Source: Phycisphaeraceae bacterium (GTDB lineage Bacteria; Planctomycetota; Phycisphaerae; Phycisphaerales; UBA1924). Taken from it: a stretch of 44,995 nucleotides of DNA. The DNA lies in assembly GCA_021299385.1 (NCBI GenBank), contig JAJTGZ010000016.1, forward strand, positions 1 through 44,995. Reading direction: 5' to 3'. A program made the position numbers and the translations under genes. This document shows positions 9,120 to 17,544 of the stretch, piece after piece. Under the pieces are notes generated by a model, which was not told the DNA's origin, did no database searches, and saw only the letters and a program-made list of their open reading frames with translations. Position 1 is the first letter of the stretch. The number at the start of each line of letters is the position of its first letter.

Positions 9120-12100
9120 GCTTGGTCCTCCACGCTGGCGATCGAGTCGGTCTCGACGGCGTCTGGGCGGAGTGTGAGCACCTCTCGGAGTTGGACCAGT
9201 GAGAGCTCGGTGAGCCAGCCCTCGCCCGAGCCGATGACGCTGTCGGCGAGGTTGCTTTTGCTCTCGATCATCTGGTCGATTTTTTCTTCGAGTGTGCCGG
9301 CGACGACGAACTTGTGGACCTGGACGGTGCGTGTCTGCCCGATGCGGAAAGCGCGGTCGGTGGCCTGGTTTTCGACGGCGGGGTTCCACCAGCGGTCGTA
9401 GTGGAAGACGTGGTTGGCGGCGGTGAGGTTGAGGCCGATGCCGCCTGCTTTGAGGCTCAGGACGAAGATGGGCGCGGTGCCGTCGGAGCGTTGGAAGCGT
9501 GCGACGAGGGCGTCGCGGTCCTTGGCGCTGGTGCCGCCGTGGAGGAGGAGGACCTCGCGGTCGAGCTCGTGGCGGAGCATGGGCGCGAGCATCTCACCCA
9601 TTGCGCGGAACTGTGTAAAGACCAGGGCCTGGCCCTCGGCGGCGACGACCTCGTCGAGCATCTGGACGAGGCGGGTGGCCTTGCCCGACCGCGCGGCGGG
9701 GGCTGGGCCGAGGGGGGCGATCGGTGCGCCCTCTTCGTCGAGGTCTTGGCGGAGGTATTGCAGGGGGTGGTTGCAGATTTGTTTGAGTTTGGTGAGGCCG
9801 GCGAGGATGACGCCGCGGCGTGTGATCCCCTCGGCGGCCTCGGCCTGCTGGAGCATCCCCTTGACGACCTGCTCGTAGAGGCTGGCCTGCTCGGGGGTGA
9901 GGTAGCAGAACTCTTTGCTCTCGACTTTTTCGGGCAAGTCTGCGATGACCAGTGGGTCGGTCTTGAGCCGGCGGAGGACGAAGGGCTGGACGAGGGCGCG
10001 GAGTTGCTTGCCGCGTGCGGCGTCATTGAACTTTTCGATCGGGGTTGCAAACTTGGTGCGGAAGTCGTGGACGGTGCCCAGGAGTGTGGGGTTGAGGAAG
10101 TCCATGATCGACCAGAGTTCGGTCAGGCGGTTTTCGATCGGTGTGCCGGTGAGGGCGATGCGGCGTGGTGCGTCGATGGCGCGGACGGCCTGGGTCTGCT
10201 TTGCGGCGGGGTTTTTGATGTTCTGGGCTTCATCGAGGGCGACGCGGTGCCAGCCGATGGCTTCGAGCTCGGCGCGGTCGCGGTGTGCGAGGGCGTAGGT
10301 GGTGATGACGAGGTCGGCGTTGAGTGCGGCGTCTCGGAGGGGCTGGCCGAGTTTTCGTTCGGGGCCGTGGTGGATGTAGACGCGGAGTGAGGGTGCGAAG
10401 CGCTTGGTCTCGCGTGCCCAGTTGCCGACGACGCTCATGGGGACGATCAGGAGGCTGGGGCCGAGGTGTACGGGACCAGCACCGGCGGCGAGGTTGTTTG
10501 CGGCGAGGCGTTCGTGCAGGAGCATGGCCAGGAGCTGGATGGTTTTGCCCAGGCCCATGTCATCGGCGAGGCATGAGCCGAGGCCGAGGCGGTCGAGGAA
10601 GGCGAGCCAGGAGAGTCCCTTTACTTGGTAGGGTCGGAGGCTGCCGACGAAGCCTGGGGGGGCGTCGAGCATCGGCATGGTGAAGGATTTTTGGCTCTCG
10701 CTGGTGCCTGTGGTGGCGAAGATGCTCGCGGCCCAGCCGGTGGCCTCGATGCCGGTGACGGGCACGCTGGCCGAGCGTGGATCGACGCCGTAGGCCATGC
10801 GGAGGGCGCGGCCGATCTCGATCTGGCCACCTGGGTTATCGCGGAGGAATCCGACGGCGGCCTTGATGTCCTCTGGTCGGACCTCGACCCACTTGCCACC
10901 GACGTAGACGAGCGGGCTTTTGAGGGTGGCGAGGCGTTGGAACTCGTCGATGCTCAGGGTGTTCTGTCCCAGTGAGATTTGCCACTTGTAGTTGACCAGC
11001 GCGTTGAGGCCAAAGTGTGGGCCGATGGGTGATGCGCCGGGCGCGGTGGGTGTGGGGTCGATGGATTCGGGCGAGTCGAGTTTGAGTCGGACGCCCAGGC
11101 GGGCGGCGGGGGAGTCCCACCAGGTGGGGGCGAGGACGCCGAAGCCTTGTTCGAGGAGGAGTTGACGGTGCTCGCGGAGGAACTCATAGGCCTGTTGGGT
11201 GGACAGGGGCAGTTGTGCCGGCTCGGCGTCGCCGAGGGCTTTTTCAAGGGGTTTGTAGACGCGTGCGGCGCGGCCGAGCTCGGCGAGCAGGAGTTCTTGG
11301 GGTGCGTCGATGCGTCGGCCTGCGACCATCGCGCCGTCGGTGGGTAGGATCCAGATATCGGCGGCGGCGACGGTGGAGGCGGGGTTTTCGATGGACTGCA
11401 GGAGCAGCTGGAGGTTCCAGGTGGTGGCCTCGGTCGGTTCGAGGACGCCTGGGATGTCCGGGAGGTTGCGTGGCTCGACAACCTTGAGGCAGAGCCTCCA
11501 CCCGGCGTCGGCGGAGCGTTGATCGAGGCCGCCGATCCAGCCGCGGACGCGTTTGAGCATGTCTGCGCGGCGTGTGCCCAGGGCGTTGACGGCGTCGGGC
11601 GAGCCGAGGAGGCCTGCGAGCCAGGTTACGTGCGGGTCTTGCTGGGCTTCGTCGGTGCCGGTGTTGTGGCGGTTTTGGAGTGTGTCGGCCATGGTCTCGC
11701 GGACCATGATGGCGCGGGCGCGGGCGTCGGTGGCGTGGACGAGGAAGTCTTCGAGCACGGCCCATGGCTCGTGCCCGAGTGCATCGACGGGTGCGCGGGC
11801 GGCCGGTGGGAGGGCGCGGAGGAGTGCGCCGGCGCGTGTGGCGACGGCCTCGTCGGCGAGCCAGGGCTGCCAGAGGCCGCGGACGCCCCCGCCGAGGTCT
11901 TGGACGAGGGCGGGTACGAAGCGCTGCTGTGCCAGGAGCCACTGTGCGAAGTGGTCGGCGGCGATGAAGAAGTCCAGCCCGGGGCCGGGGACGAGGCCGT
12001 CGGTCTGGTGCTCGATGGCTTCGCGGACGGTGAAGGTCCCGTCGAGTGCTTGCAGCGACTGCGCGAGCATGTGCATGGGCAGGCGGATGGCCGGGACGGG

Positions 12101-12415
12101 GATAGCTTCGAGGAGGATCGGTGCGGCCTCATGCTCGACGTGCCCGAGGGCGTGCGCGGCACGTGGGCTGGGGATGGGTATGAAGTTGCCCGACTCGGTC
12201 GTGTGCACGGGCAGGCGGAGGATGATCTGGGCCTGCTGGCACCCGGCGATGGCGTCGGGTGGGAGGATGGGTGGGAGCAGGTCGACGAGGGCCTGGTGCG
12301 AGGCGGCGAAGGGGTGTGTGGGGGTAGGAGTAGGGGTGGTGGTGGTCGGTGGAACTTCGGCCCAGAGGTGGAGGGCACCTGCGGTCCAGTTGGCGTGCAG
12401 CACGACGGTGGACAA
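9116..12415 (-). CDS. SNF2-family DNA-dependent ATPase (HepA/RapA-like)
   Basis: This 1099-residue protein is a bacterial SNF2 ATPase. The N-terminal ~500 residues are the long variable region usual in this subfamily. The ATPase core follows: motif I DDMGLGKTIQ (about residue 620), motif II DEAQ in VALDEAQNIKNP (about 728), motif III LTGTPIENRL, then helicase C-terminal motifs LVFTQFRAMGEM, SLKAGGIGLNLT and NQATDRAFRIGQTRTVQVHK. Such enzymes translocate on double-stranded DNA and remodel bound proteins such as RNA polymerase; the specific target here is unknown. A TTG start is proposed, with GGAG ten bases upstream. It lies just downstream of tRNA-Lys and ends coupled to the SWIM gene. Confidence 0.9.
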   Translation of the reverse strand: MSTVVLHANWTAGALHLWAEVPPTTTTPTPTPTHPFAASHQALVDLLPPILPPDAIAGCQQAQIILRLPVHTTESGNFIPIPSPRAAHALGHVEHEAAPILLEAIPVPAIRLPMHMLAQSLQALDGTFTVREAIEHQTDGLVPGPGLDFFIAADHFAQWLLAQQRFVPALVQDLGGGVRGLWQPWLADEAVATRAGALLRALPPAARAPVDALGHEPWAVLEDFLVHATDARARAIMVRETMADTLQNRHNTGTDEAQQDPHVTWLAGLLGSPDAVNALGTRRADMLKRVRGWIGGLDQRSADAGWRLCLKVVEPRNLPDIPGVLEPTEATTWNLQLLLQSIENPASTVAAADIWILPTDGAMVAGRRIDAPQELLLAELGRAARVYKPLEKALGDAEPAQLPLSTQQAYEFLREHRQLLLEQGFGVLAPTWWDSPAARLGVRLKLDSPESIDPTPTAPGASPIGPHFGLNALVNYKWQISLGQNTLSIDEFQRLATLKSPLVYVGGKWVEVRPEDIKAAVGFLRDNPGGQIEIGRALRMAYGVDPRSASVPVTGIEATGWAASIFATTGTSESQKSFTMPMLDAPPGFVGSLRPYQVKGLSWLAFLDRLGLGSCLADDMGLGKTIQLLAMLLHERLAANNLAAGAGPVHLGPSLLIVPMSVVGNWARETKRFAPSLRVYIHHGPERKLGQPLRDAALNADLVITTYALAHRDRAELEAIGWHRVALDEAQNIKNPAAKQTQAVRAIDAPRRIALTGTPIENRLTELWSIMDFLNPTLLGTVHDFRTKFATPIEKFNDAARGKQLRALVQPFVLRRLKTDPLVIADLPEKVESKEFCYLTPEQASLYEQVVKGMLQQAEAAEGITRRGVILAGLTKLKQICNHPLQYLRQDLDEEGAPIAPLGPAPAARSGKATRLVQMLDEVVAAEGQALVFTQFRAMGEMLAPMLRHELDREVLLLHGGTSAKDRDALVARFQRSDGTAPIFVLSLKAGGIGLNLTAANHVFHYDRWWNPAVENQATDRAFRIGQTRTVQVHKFVVAGTLEEKIDQMIESKSNLADSVIGSGEGWLTELSLVQLREVLTLRPDAVETDSIASVEDQA

Positions 12416-12432
12416 GGGGTAGAAGCTCCGTG

Positions 12433-12453
12433 CCTGGCCCGGTGTGGGCCAGG
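12433..12453. other. Hairpin between tRNA-Lys and the SNF2 gene
   Basis: CCTGGCCC and GGGCCAGG form a perfect eight-bp stem with a five-base loop, just after the tRNA 3' end on the minus strand. There is no T-run after it in that direction. It could protect or guide 3' processing of the tRNA precursor if tRNA and SNF2 mRNA are one transcript. Confidence 0.45.
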
Positions 12454-12458
12454 GAAAA

Positions 12459-12531
12459 TGAAGGCGGTGGGACTCGAACCCACGACCAGCGGATTAAAAG
12501 TCCGCTGCTCTACCAACTGAGCTACGCCTTC
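12459..12531 (-). tRNA. tRNA-Lys (anticodon TTT)
   Basis: Read on the minus strand, the gene begins GAAGGCGTAGCTCAGTTGG, has the anticodon arm CGGACTTTTAATCCG, and ends GGGTTCGAGTCCCACCGCCT plus TC and the discriminator A. The acceptor stem pairs GAAGGCG with CGCCTTC, all seven pairs intact. CCA is not encoded: T residues follow the discriminator base, so CCA must be added after transcription. It lies 74 bases after rdgB and 43 before the SNF2 gene on the same strand. Confidence 0.97.
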
Positions 12532-12605
12532 GTGCGTGATCCATAAACGCAGCGACCCTCGGGCGCGGGAGTGTGCCAGCGAGCGAGGTTGTTTGAGCGG
12601 GGACA

Positions 12606-13304
12606 TTAGGCGTTGTTGCGGCCTTGGGCTTGGGGCGTGTTTGGTTGGGTGCTTTGGGCGAGGCCGAGGTGGATGAGGCGTTGGAGCATTCGTTGCGCGG
12701 CGATGGCGCGGTGGCTGATGCGGTTTTTTTCTGATGGTGGTAGTTGTGCGCTGGTGCGTTGATAGTCTGGTGGGAGGAGCAGGAGTGGGTCGTATCCGAA
12801 GCCGTGGCTGCCTCTGGGGACGTTGGGTGGTGTTCCGATGCGGCCTGGGAGTTCACCTTGGGTGGTTGCGAGGATTTGCTGATGGGGGCCTGGTGTTGCC
12901 AGGGCCATGGTGCAGACAAAGCGTGCGGAGCGTAACTCGTTGGGGGTGTTTGCGAGGTGTTCTAGGAGTGTGGCGTTGTTGCGTTCGTCGCGTTGTTGGC
13001 GTGTGGCGCCGTCGTCGTGGCCGAGGGTTGCGTAGTGTGAGCTGATGACGCCCGGCGCGCCGTTGAGGGCGTCGACGACGAGGCCGGAGTCGTCGGCCAG
13101 GGCGTTGTGGCCTGTGGCATGTGCGTAGGCGAGGGCCTTGATTTTGGCGTTCTGGGCGAAGGTGTTGCCGGATTCTGCGGGTTCGGGGAAGGGTGAGCCG
13201 GGGAGGTCGTCGAGGCCGAGGAGGCGGATGCCCGCCGGGGCGAGGATGGCGCGGAGTTCGAGGAGTTTGTGGGCGTTGGCGGTGGCCAGGACGATGGTGG
13301 TCAT
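12606..13304 (-). CDS. rdgB: XTP/dITP pyrophosphatase (RdgB/HAM1 family)
   Basis: This 232-residue enzyme hydrolyses non-canonical purine nucleoside triphosphates (XTP, dITP) so they are not built into DNA. Family motifs are clear: MTTIVLATANAHKLLELRAI at the start, FAQNAKIKALAYA, LADDSGLVVDALNGAPGVIS, GRIGTPPNVPRGSHGFGYDP and the C-terminal SEKNRISHRAIA. Length is slightly above the usual ~200 because of a polar, Gln/Pro-rich tail. The ATG is only 24 bp from the TolC-family start on the other strand, so its promoter must lie in or over that gene's first codons. It is followed by tRNA-Lys. Confidence 0.95.
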   Translation of the reverse strand: MTTIVLATANAHKLLELRAILAPAGIRLLGLDDLPGSPFPEPAESGNTFAQNAKIKALAYAHATGHNALADDSGLVVDALNGAPGVISSHYATLGHDDGATRQQRDERNNATLLEHLANTPNELRSARFVCTMALATPGPHQQILATTQGELPGRIGTPPNVPRGSHGFGYDPLLLLPPDYQRTSAQLPPSEKNRISHRAIAAQRMLQRLIHLGLAQSTQPNTPQAQGRNNA

Positions 13305-13314
13305 GGGAGTGGGG

Positions 13315-13320
13315 TAATGT
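13315..13320 (+). promoter_or_regulatory. -10 box close to the tolC-like start (leaderless type)
   Basis: TAATGT ends eight bases before the ATG at 13329, with no convincing Shine-Dalgarno for that ATG. A transcript would begin at or within two bases of the start codon. The alternative is initiation at the ATG at 13317, which has GGAG seven bases upstream. Confidence 0.45.
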
Positions 13321-13328
13321 TGGGTTCG

Positions 13329-15092
13329 ATGAGCAGAGCAAGCAAGTATGTGCCTGGGCCGGGTTGTGCGTTGGTGCTCGCGGTGGCGTTCGCGTGCGTG
13401 GGGGGTTGCGCGTCCCCTTTGCACGAGGGGAGCGGGGATGATATTCGCAAGAGCATCCTGGCGGCGCAGCAGCGTGAGCTGGCGGTGGTCAAGGAGCAGG
13501 GGAGCGTGCCGCAGTCGGTCAGTGCGGTGAGCGAGGCGATCGGTCTGAGCCCGGCGATTTTGGCGCAGCTGGAGAAGATCAGCGGGCCGGGCAGTTACGA
13601 GGCGTTGGCGTTAAAGCTGGGGCCGAGTTTGTCGGGCGGGGAGCTTGAGCGAGCGGACGTAACGCTCTCGCGGAGCGTGATGACGACGGTTGCGAACAAC
13701 CTGACGGTGCAGTTTGCCCGGCTGGCGCCCGGGCTGAGCGAGGCGAGGCTGATCGCGGCCGAGTCTGCGTTTGATTGGACGCTCTTTGGCAGTTCGAGCC
13801 TCGCGCAGGTGGACCAGGCGCGTGTGCGGTCGAGCGCTTTTGACTCGCCGGCGGACCAGCGGCGTGAGGGGCTGCTGACGCTTGGTCTGCGTAGGCGGAT
13901 GGAGTCGGGTGGTGGGTTGACGCTGCAGCAGTCGGTGCAGCGGATCGACAACAACTCGCCGAGGGTCAACAGCGACCCGAACCCATCCAACGCGGTGAAC
14001 ATCACGGCACAGATCGACCAGCCGCTCTTGCGGAACTTTGGCTCGGAGGCGACGCTGGCGGAGGTGCGTCTGGCGGCCAATGCCGACCGCGACGCGGTGC
14101 AGCAGCTCAAGGCGACATTGGTGCAGCAGGTTGGGGACACCGAGTCGGCGTATTGGGAGCTGGTGCGTGCGCACGGGGAGCTGAAGATCGCCCGGCGTTT
14201 GCTGGAGCGCGGGCAGGAGACGCGCGACACGCTGCGCAAGCGGCAGAAGTCAGCCGAGGACGTGCGGGCGAGCCAGCTCTCTGACGCGGTGGCAACGGTG
14301 GAGGCCAGGCGAGCGGACGTGATCCGTGCGGCCTCGTCGGTGAGGCAGTCTAGCGACAGGCTCAAGCAGTTGATGAACGACCCGAACGCGCCTGTGATCA
14401 GCGAGGTGGTGCTGGTGCCGACGGACGCGCCGGTGGCCGAGGCGTTGACGTTCACGCTGGCGGACATCGTTACGACGGCGCTGGCCGAGCGTGCGGAGGT
14501 GCAGCGTGCGATCCTGGCGATCAGCGACAGCGCGATCCGCCAGCAGCTGGCCGACAACGCGCGCTTGCCGCTGCTGGACATGCGGTTGCAGGTGCAGGTG
14601 TCGGAGTTGGACGGGAACATCGACTCGGCGTATGGCCAGCTGATCGACACGAACTATGTCAACTACCTGGTGGGGCTGAACTATGAGCAGCCGATCGGCA
14701 ACCGTGGTGCCGAGGCGGCGTACCGGGGTCGGATGATCGAGAACATGCAGGCGCAGTTGACCTATCGCGAGGTGGTGCAGCGGATTTTGCTGGAGGTCAA
14801 GACGGCGTTGCGTGGTGTGGTTACCAGTTTCACGCTCATTGAGCAGAGCCGGGCGACGCGGATAGCCGCGGCGGAGAACCTGCGGACGCTTGAAGTCGAG
14901 GAGAAGACGACGCAGAACCTCACGCCCGAGTTTTTGGACTTGAAGTTGCGTCGTCAGCAGGCGTTGGCGAGCGCGGAGTTGTCGGAGCTGGCGGCGTTAA
15001 CGGAGTACAACGCCGCGCTCGGGCGCCTGCACGCGGCGATGGGGACGGCGCTGAAGCGGAACCAGATACGCTTTGAGGTCGAGTCGGAGTGA
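13329..15092 (+). CDS. TolC-family outer membrane efflux lipoprotein
   Basis: This 587-residue protein has a lipoprotein signal (hydrophobic ALVLAVAFACVGGC, lipobox VGGC) and two outer-membrane efflux repeats, predicted to be long coiled helices with short beta segments, as in TolC/NodT proteins. Typical stretches are QVDQARVRSSAF, TAQIDQPLLRNFGSEATLAE, VQQVGDTESAYWELVRAHGE and LRTLEVEEKTTQNLTPEFLD. Such trimers form the exit duct of tripartite pumps, but no inner-membrane or adaptor gene is adjacent. The ATG at 13329 follows a -10 box by eight bases; an in-frame ATG at 13317 is an alternative. asnB follows on the same strand after 85 bp. Confidence 0.88.
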   Translation: MSRASKYVPGPGCALVLAVAFACVGGCASPLHEGSGDDIRKSILAAQQRELAVVKEQGSVPQSVSAVSEAIGLSPAILAQLEKISGPGSYEALALKLGPSLSGGELERADVTLSRSVMTTVANNLTVQFARLAPGLSEARLIAAESAFDWTLFGSSSLAQVDQARVRSSAFDSPADQRREGLLTLGLRRRMESGGGLTLQQSVQRIDNNSPRVNSDPNPSNAVNITAQIDQPLLRNFGSEATLAEVRLAANADRDAVQQLKATLVQQVGDTESAYWELVRAHGELKIARRLLERGQETRDTLRKRQKSAEDVRASQLSDAVATVEARRADVIRAASSVRQSSDRLKQLMNDPNAPVISEVVLVPTDAPVAEALTFTLADIVTTALAERAEVQRAILAISDSAIRQQLADNARLPLLDMRLQVQVSELDGNIDSAYGQLIDTNYVNYLVGLNYEQPIGNRGAEAAYRGRMIENMQAQLTYREVVQRILLEVKTALRGVVTSFTLIEQSRATRIAAAENLRTLEVEEKTTQNLTPEFLDLKLRRQQALASAELSELAALTEYNAALGRLHAAMGTALKRNQIRFEVESE

Positions 15093-15177
15093 GATTTTCT
15101 TTGATCTATGCCGTGGCCGTGCGGGCGCTGGACTGGATTTTACTGATACCTCGGCCCTCACCCTTGGGTCCATCCTT

Positions 15178-17193
15178 ATGTGCGGCATAGCCGGCATCTT
15201 GCGTGTGAGCACCCGTGGCGACGCGGGGGTGCGGCCTGCGCGTGTGGCGATCCCCGAGGCGTGGCTCGATGCGTTGGACGCGAGCATCGCCCAGCGCGGG
15301 CCCGATGGGCGTGGGAGGTTCCGTGATCGGGGTGTGCGGGGCGATGGTGCGGCGGTGGATGTCGCGTTGGTGCAGCGGAGGTTGTCGATCCTCGACCACG
15401 CCGGGGGCCGGCAGCCGATGCTTGCGACGGATGGTGGTGGTGCGGATGTGGGTGGTGGTGAGTTGTTTCATGGTCCATTGGCGCCGGCGGAAGCATGGTG
15501 CGGGTACGAGCGGGTGCGGAGCGGGCGTGGGTTGGTCGCGGTGGTCTTTAACGGGTGCATCTACAACCACCGGGCGTTGCGTGCGGGGCTTGTGGGGGCG
15601 GGGCATGTGTTTGCCAGCGACCACAGCGACACGGAGGTGTTGCTGCACGGGTGGCGTGCGTGGGGTGCGGGGCTTGGGGGTGAACTGGACGGGATGTTTG
15701 CGTATGCCGTGTGGGATCGTGCTGCGGGTGTGCTGGCGCTGGCGCGGGACCAGGCGGGTGAGAAGCCGATGTACGCGAGCGTCTTTGCGCACGATGGTGA
15801 TGAGGTGCTGGCCTTTGGGAGCAGTTGCGCGGGTGTGGCGCGTGTGATGCGGCTGGCGGGTGTGCCGGTGGTGGTTGATGCGGTGGGCGTGGGGATGTGG
15901 CTCAAGCACGGGTATTGGCCCCGGCTGCCGGTGAATATCTCGGAGGTTGTGCCTGGGGCGACGCATGTGTTCTCGGCGGGGGCGTCGGCGGCGCACGCGC
16001 TGGCCAAGCCGGCGCGTGTGCTGGTGCCCGCCGGGTTTGGCAAGGAGCACGACCGTGGGCCGATCTCGGCGGCGGAGGTGCAGAGCCTGTTGCTGGGGGC
16101 GGTGCATGGCAGGCTGGATGCCGATGTGCCGATCGGGTGTTTTCTATCGGGCGGGGTAGATTCATCGGTCGTCGCGGCGGTGGCGCAGCGGGCACTGGCG
16201 CAGTCGGGGCGGAGGCTTTTGACGTTCCACGTGGCGATGGCTGAGAGCAGGATGGATGAGTCGCCGTATGCGCGGATGGTTGCTGCGCACATCGGCAGTG
16301 AGCATGTGGAGTTGACGTGCAAGCCCTCGGCGGCGGGGGATTTGGTGGGGCTGATCGCGCAGTTGGGACTGCCGTTTGGGGATAGTTCCTTGCTGCCGAC
16401 GCACTGGGTGAGCGTGGCGGCGCGGGAGCGCGTGGCCGTGGCGCTGGGGGGTGATGGTGGGGATGAACTCTTCGGCGGGTACCAGCGTTACCAGGCGAAC
16501 GAGGCGATGGCGCGGGCGCGCTGGTTGCGGCCGGTGGTGCGTGCCATGCCAGCCAGCTTGGTGGGGATGCTCGGCGGGAGTGCGGGGAGGGTTGCCACGG
16601 CGTTGCGGAACCATGGGTATGACGATGTGCTGACGATTTTCCGCACGCCGCAGGTGGAGGGGTTGCTGGGGGCGGGGCGTGCGCGGGAGTTGCTGTCGGC
16701 TGGGTACGCGGGGCGGGATGTTGGGGGCGATGCCCGGCACGATGACTTTGCGGTGTATTTGCCGGGGAATCTGATGCGGAAGGTGGACACGGCGAGCATG
16801 GCCGTGGCGCTGGAGGTGCGTGCGCCGCTGCTGGAGCGTGGCGTGGTTGGGCGTGCGCTGCGGGCGACGCTGGGGGAGGTTTATGCCGGGCAGGGGCGCA
16901 AGGGGTTGCTGCGGCAGGTGGCGCGGCAGATGGTGCCCGCGGCGGCGATCGACCGCAAGAAGATGGGCTTTGGTGTGCCGATGGGGCGGTGGGTGCGCGA
17001 GGACTTTGCCGGCCTGCGCACGCTGCTGAACGAACGCCTCAGCGAGGCCGACCCTTGGCCCGGCGTGGGCATCGACAAGGCCGCGGCGATGAAGATGCTG
17101 CGCGAGCACGACGAACGCACGCGCGACCACGGGCAATGGCTGTACATGCTGCTGGTGATGAGCCTGTGGGCGGGTGGGTTGGCGCGGGGGTGA
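15178..17193 (+). CDS. asnB: Asparagine synthase (glutamine-hydrolysing)
   Basis: This 671-residue enzyme is of AsnB type, making asparagine from aspartate, ATP and glutamine. MCGIAGIL puts the catalytic Cys2 at the N-terminus. The glutaminase domain has RGPDGRG, QRRLSILDHAGGRQPM and DHSDTEVLLHGW. The synthetase domain has the pyrophosphate loop FLSGGVDSSVVA (~residue 322) and GDGGDELFGGYQRY. Two oddities: about 35 extra residues lie between the glutamine-binding motifs, and the usual NGEIYN reads NGCIYN, with Cys127 in place of the glutamate that contacts the substrate amino group. No Shine-Dalgarno is evident. It could instead modify another carboxylate, as some AsnB relatives do. Confidence 0.9.
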   Translation: MCGIAGILRVSTRGDAGVRPARVAIPEAWLDALDASIAQRGPDGRGRFRDRGVRGDGAAVDVALVQRRLSILDHAGGRQPMLATDGGGADVGGGELFHGPLAPAEAWCGYERVRSGRGLVAVVFNGCIYNHRALRAGLVGAGHVFASDHSDTEVLLHGWRAWGAGLGGELDGMFAYAVWDRAAGVLALARDQAGEKPMYASVFAHDGDEVLAFGSSCAGVARVMRLAGVPVVVDAVGVGMWLKHGYWPRLPVNISEVVPGATHVFSAGASAAHALAKPARVLVPAGFGKEHDRGPISAAEVQSLLLGAVHGRLDADVPIGCFLSGGVDSSVVAAVAQRALAQSGRRLLTFHVAMAESRMDESPYARMVAAHIGSEHVELTCKPSAAGDLVGLIAQLGLPFGDSSLLPTHWVSVAARERVAVALGGDGGDELFGGYQRYQANEAMARARWLRPVVRAMPASLVGMLGGSAGRVATALRNHGYDDVLTIFRTPQVEGLLGAGRARELLSAGYAGRDVGGDARHDDFAVYLPGNLMRKVDTASMAVALEVRAPLLERGVVGRALRATLGEVYAGQGRKGLLRQVARQMVPAAAIDRKKMGFGVPMGRWVREDFAGLRTLLNERLSEADPWPGVGIDKAAAMKMLREHDERTRDHGQWLYMLLVMSLWAGGLARG

Positions 17194-17544
17194 GCGGGGG
17201 ACGAGTTGTGTACCTGGGGGAGAAAATTAGTTTTACTCCAGAGGCCCCGAGGAACCAGAAGGGGAGTCTACTCAGAGGACGGAGGGGCAGAGGGTTAGTG
17301 GCAGAGTGGGAGAGTGGCAGAGTTGCAAAGTGGCAAAGTTGCAGAGTGGCAGAGTTTTTTTGTGGGTGGCTTTGGTGGCCGCAAGGATCATTCCCGGCAT
17401 TTACTCCGCGTCCCTCCGCCAACCTCCGTGCCCTTCGCGAACCTCTTGTTTTAATGTTCTTGGCGTTGGCCAACCCCACACCTGCCCCTCCCCACCAGAA
17501 TGTTCTGGGGGAGGGGTTCTGATGCAGGAGCGTCGAATAAATTA
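17194..17544. other. 351-bp gene-free region with simple repeats
   Basis: No gene is seen between the convergent ends of asnB and the Mrp-type gene. From about 17300 to 17355 the DNA is a degenerate tandem array of AGAGTGGC/AAGTTGC units of roughly 10 bases, ending in seven Ts. A GC-rich family 1 repeat with an altered loop lies at 17471-17519. Confidence 0.65.
17471..17519. repeat. GC-rich palindromic repeat, family 1 variant
   Basis: Same arms as the copy at 4472-4510, but the centre reads CCAGAATGTTCTGG, a second palindrome, in place of CCTCGG. The copy at 43765-43813 has the same loop with AACGTT, so this is a distinct subfamily. Confidence 0.7.

Noticed and set aside
9314-10390. Long plus-strand frames opposite the SNF2 gene (also 11519-12520)
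   Set aside because: They are Gly/Glu/Ala/Val-rich shadows of the SNF2 coding frame with no motifs.
15106-16107. Arg/His/Pro-rich minus-strand frames over asnB
   Set aside because: Antisense shadow of a motif-rich gene; composition is typical of the wrong frame in GC-rich DNA.
17300-17355. Possible CRISPR-like or iteron array
   Set aside because: The units are about 10 bases, degenerate, and have no spacers; no cas or replication gene is near.
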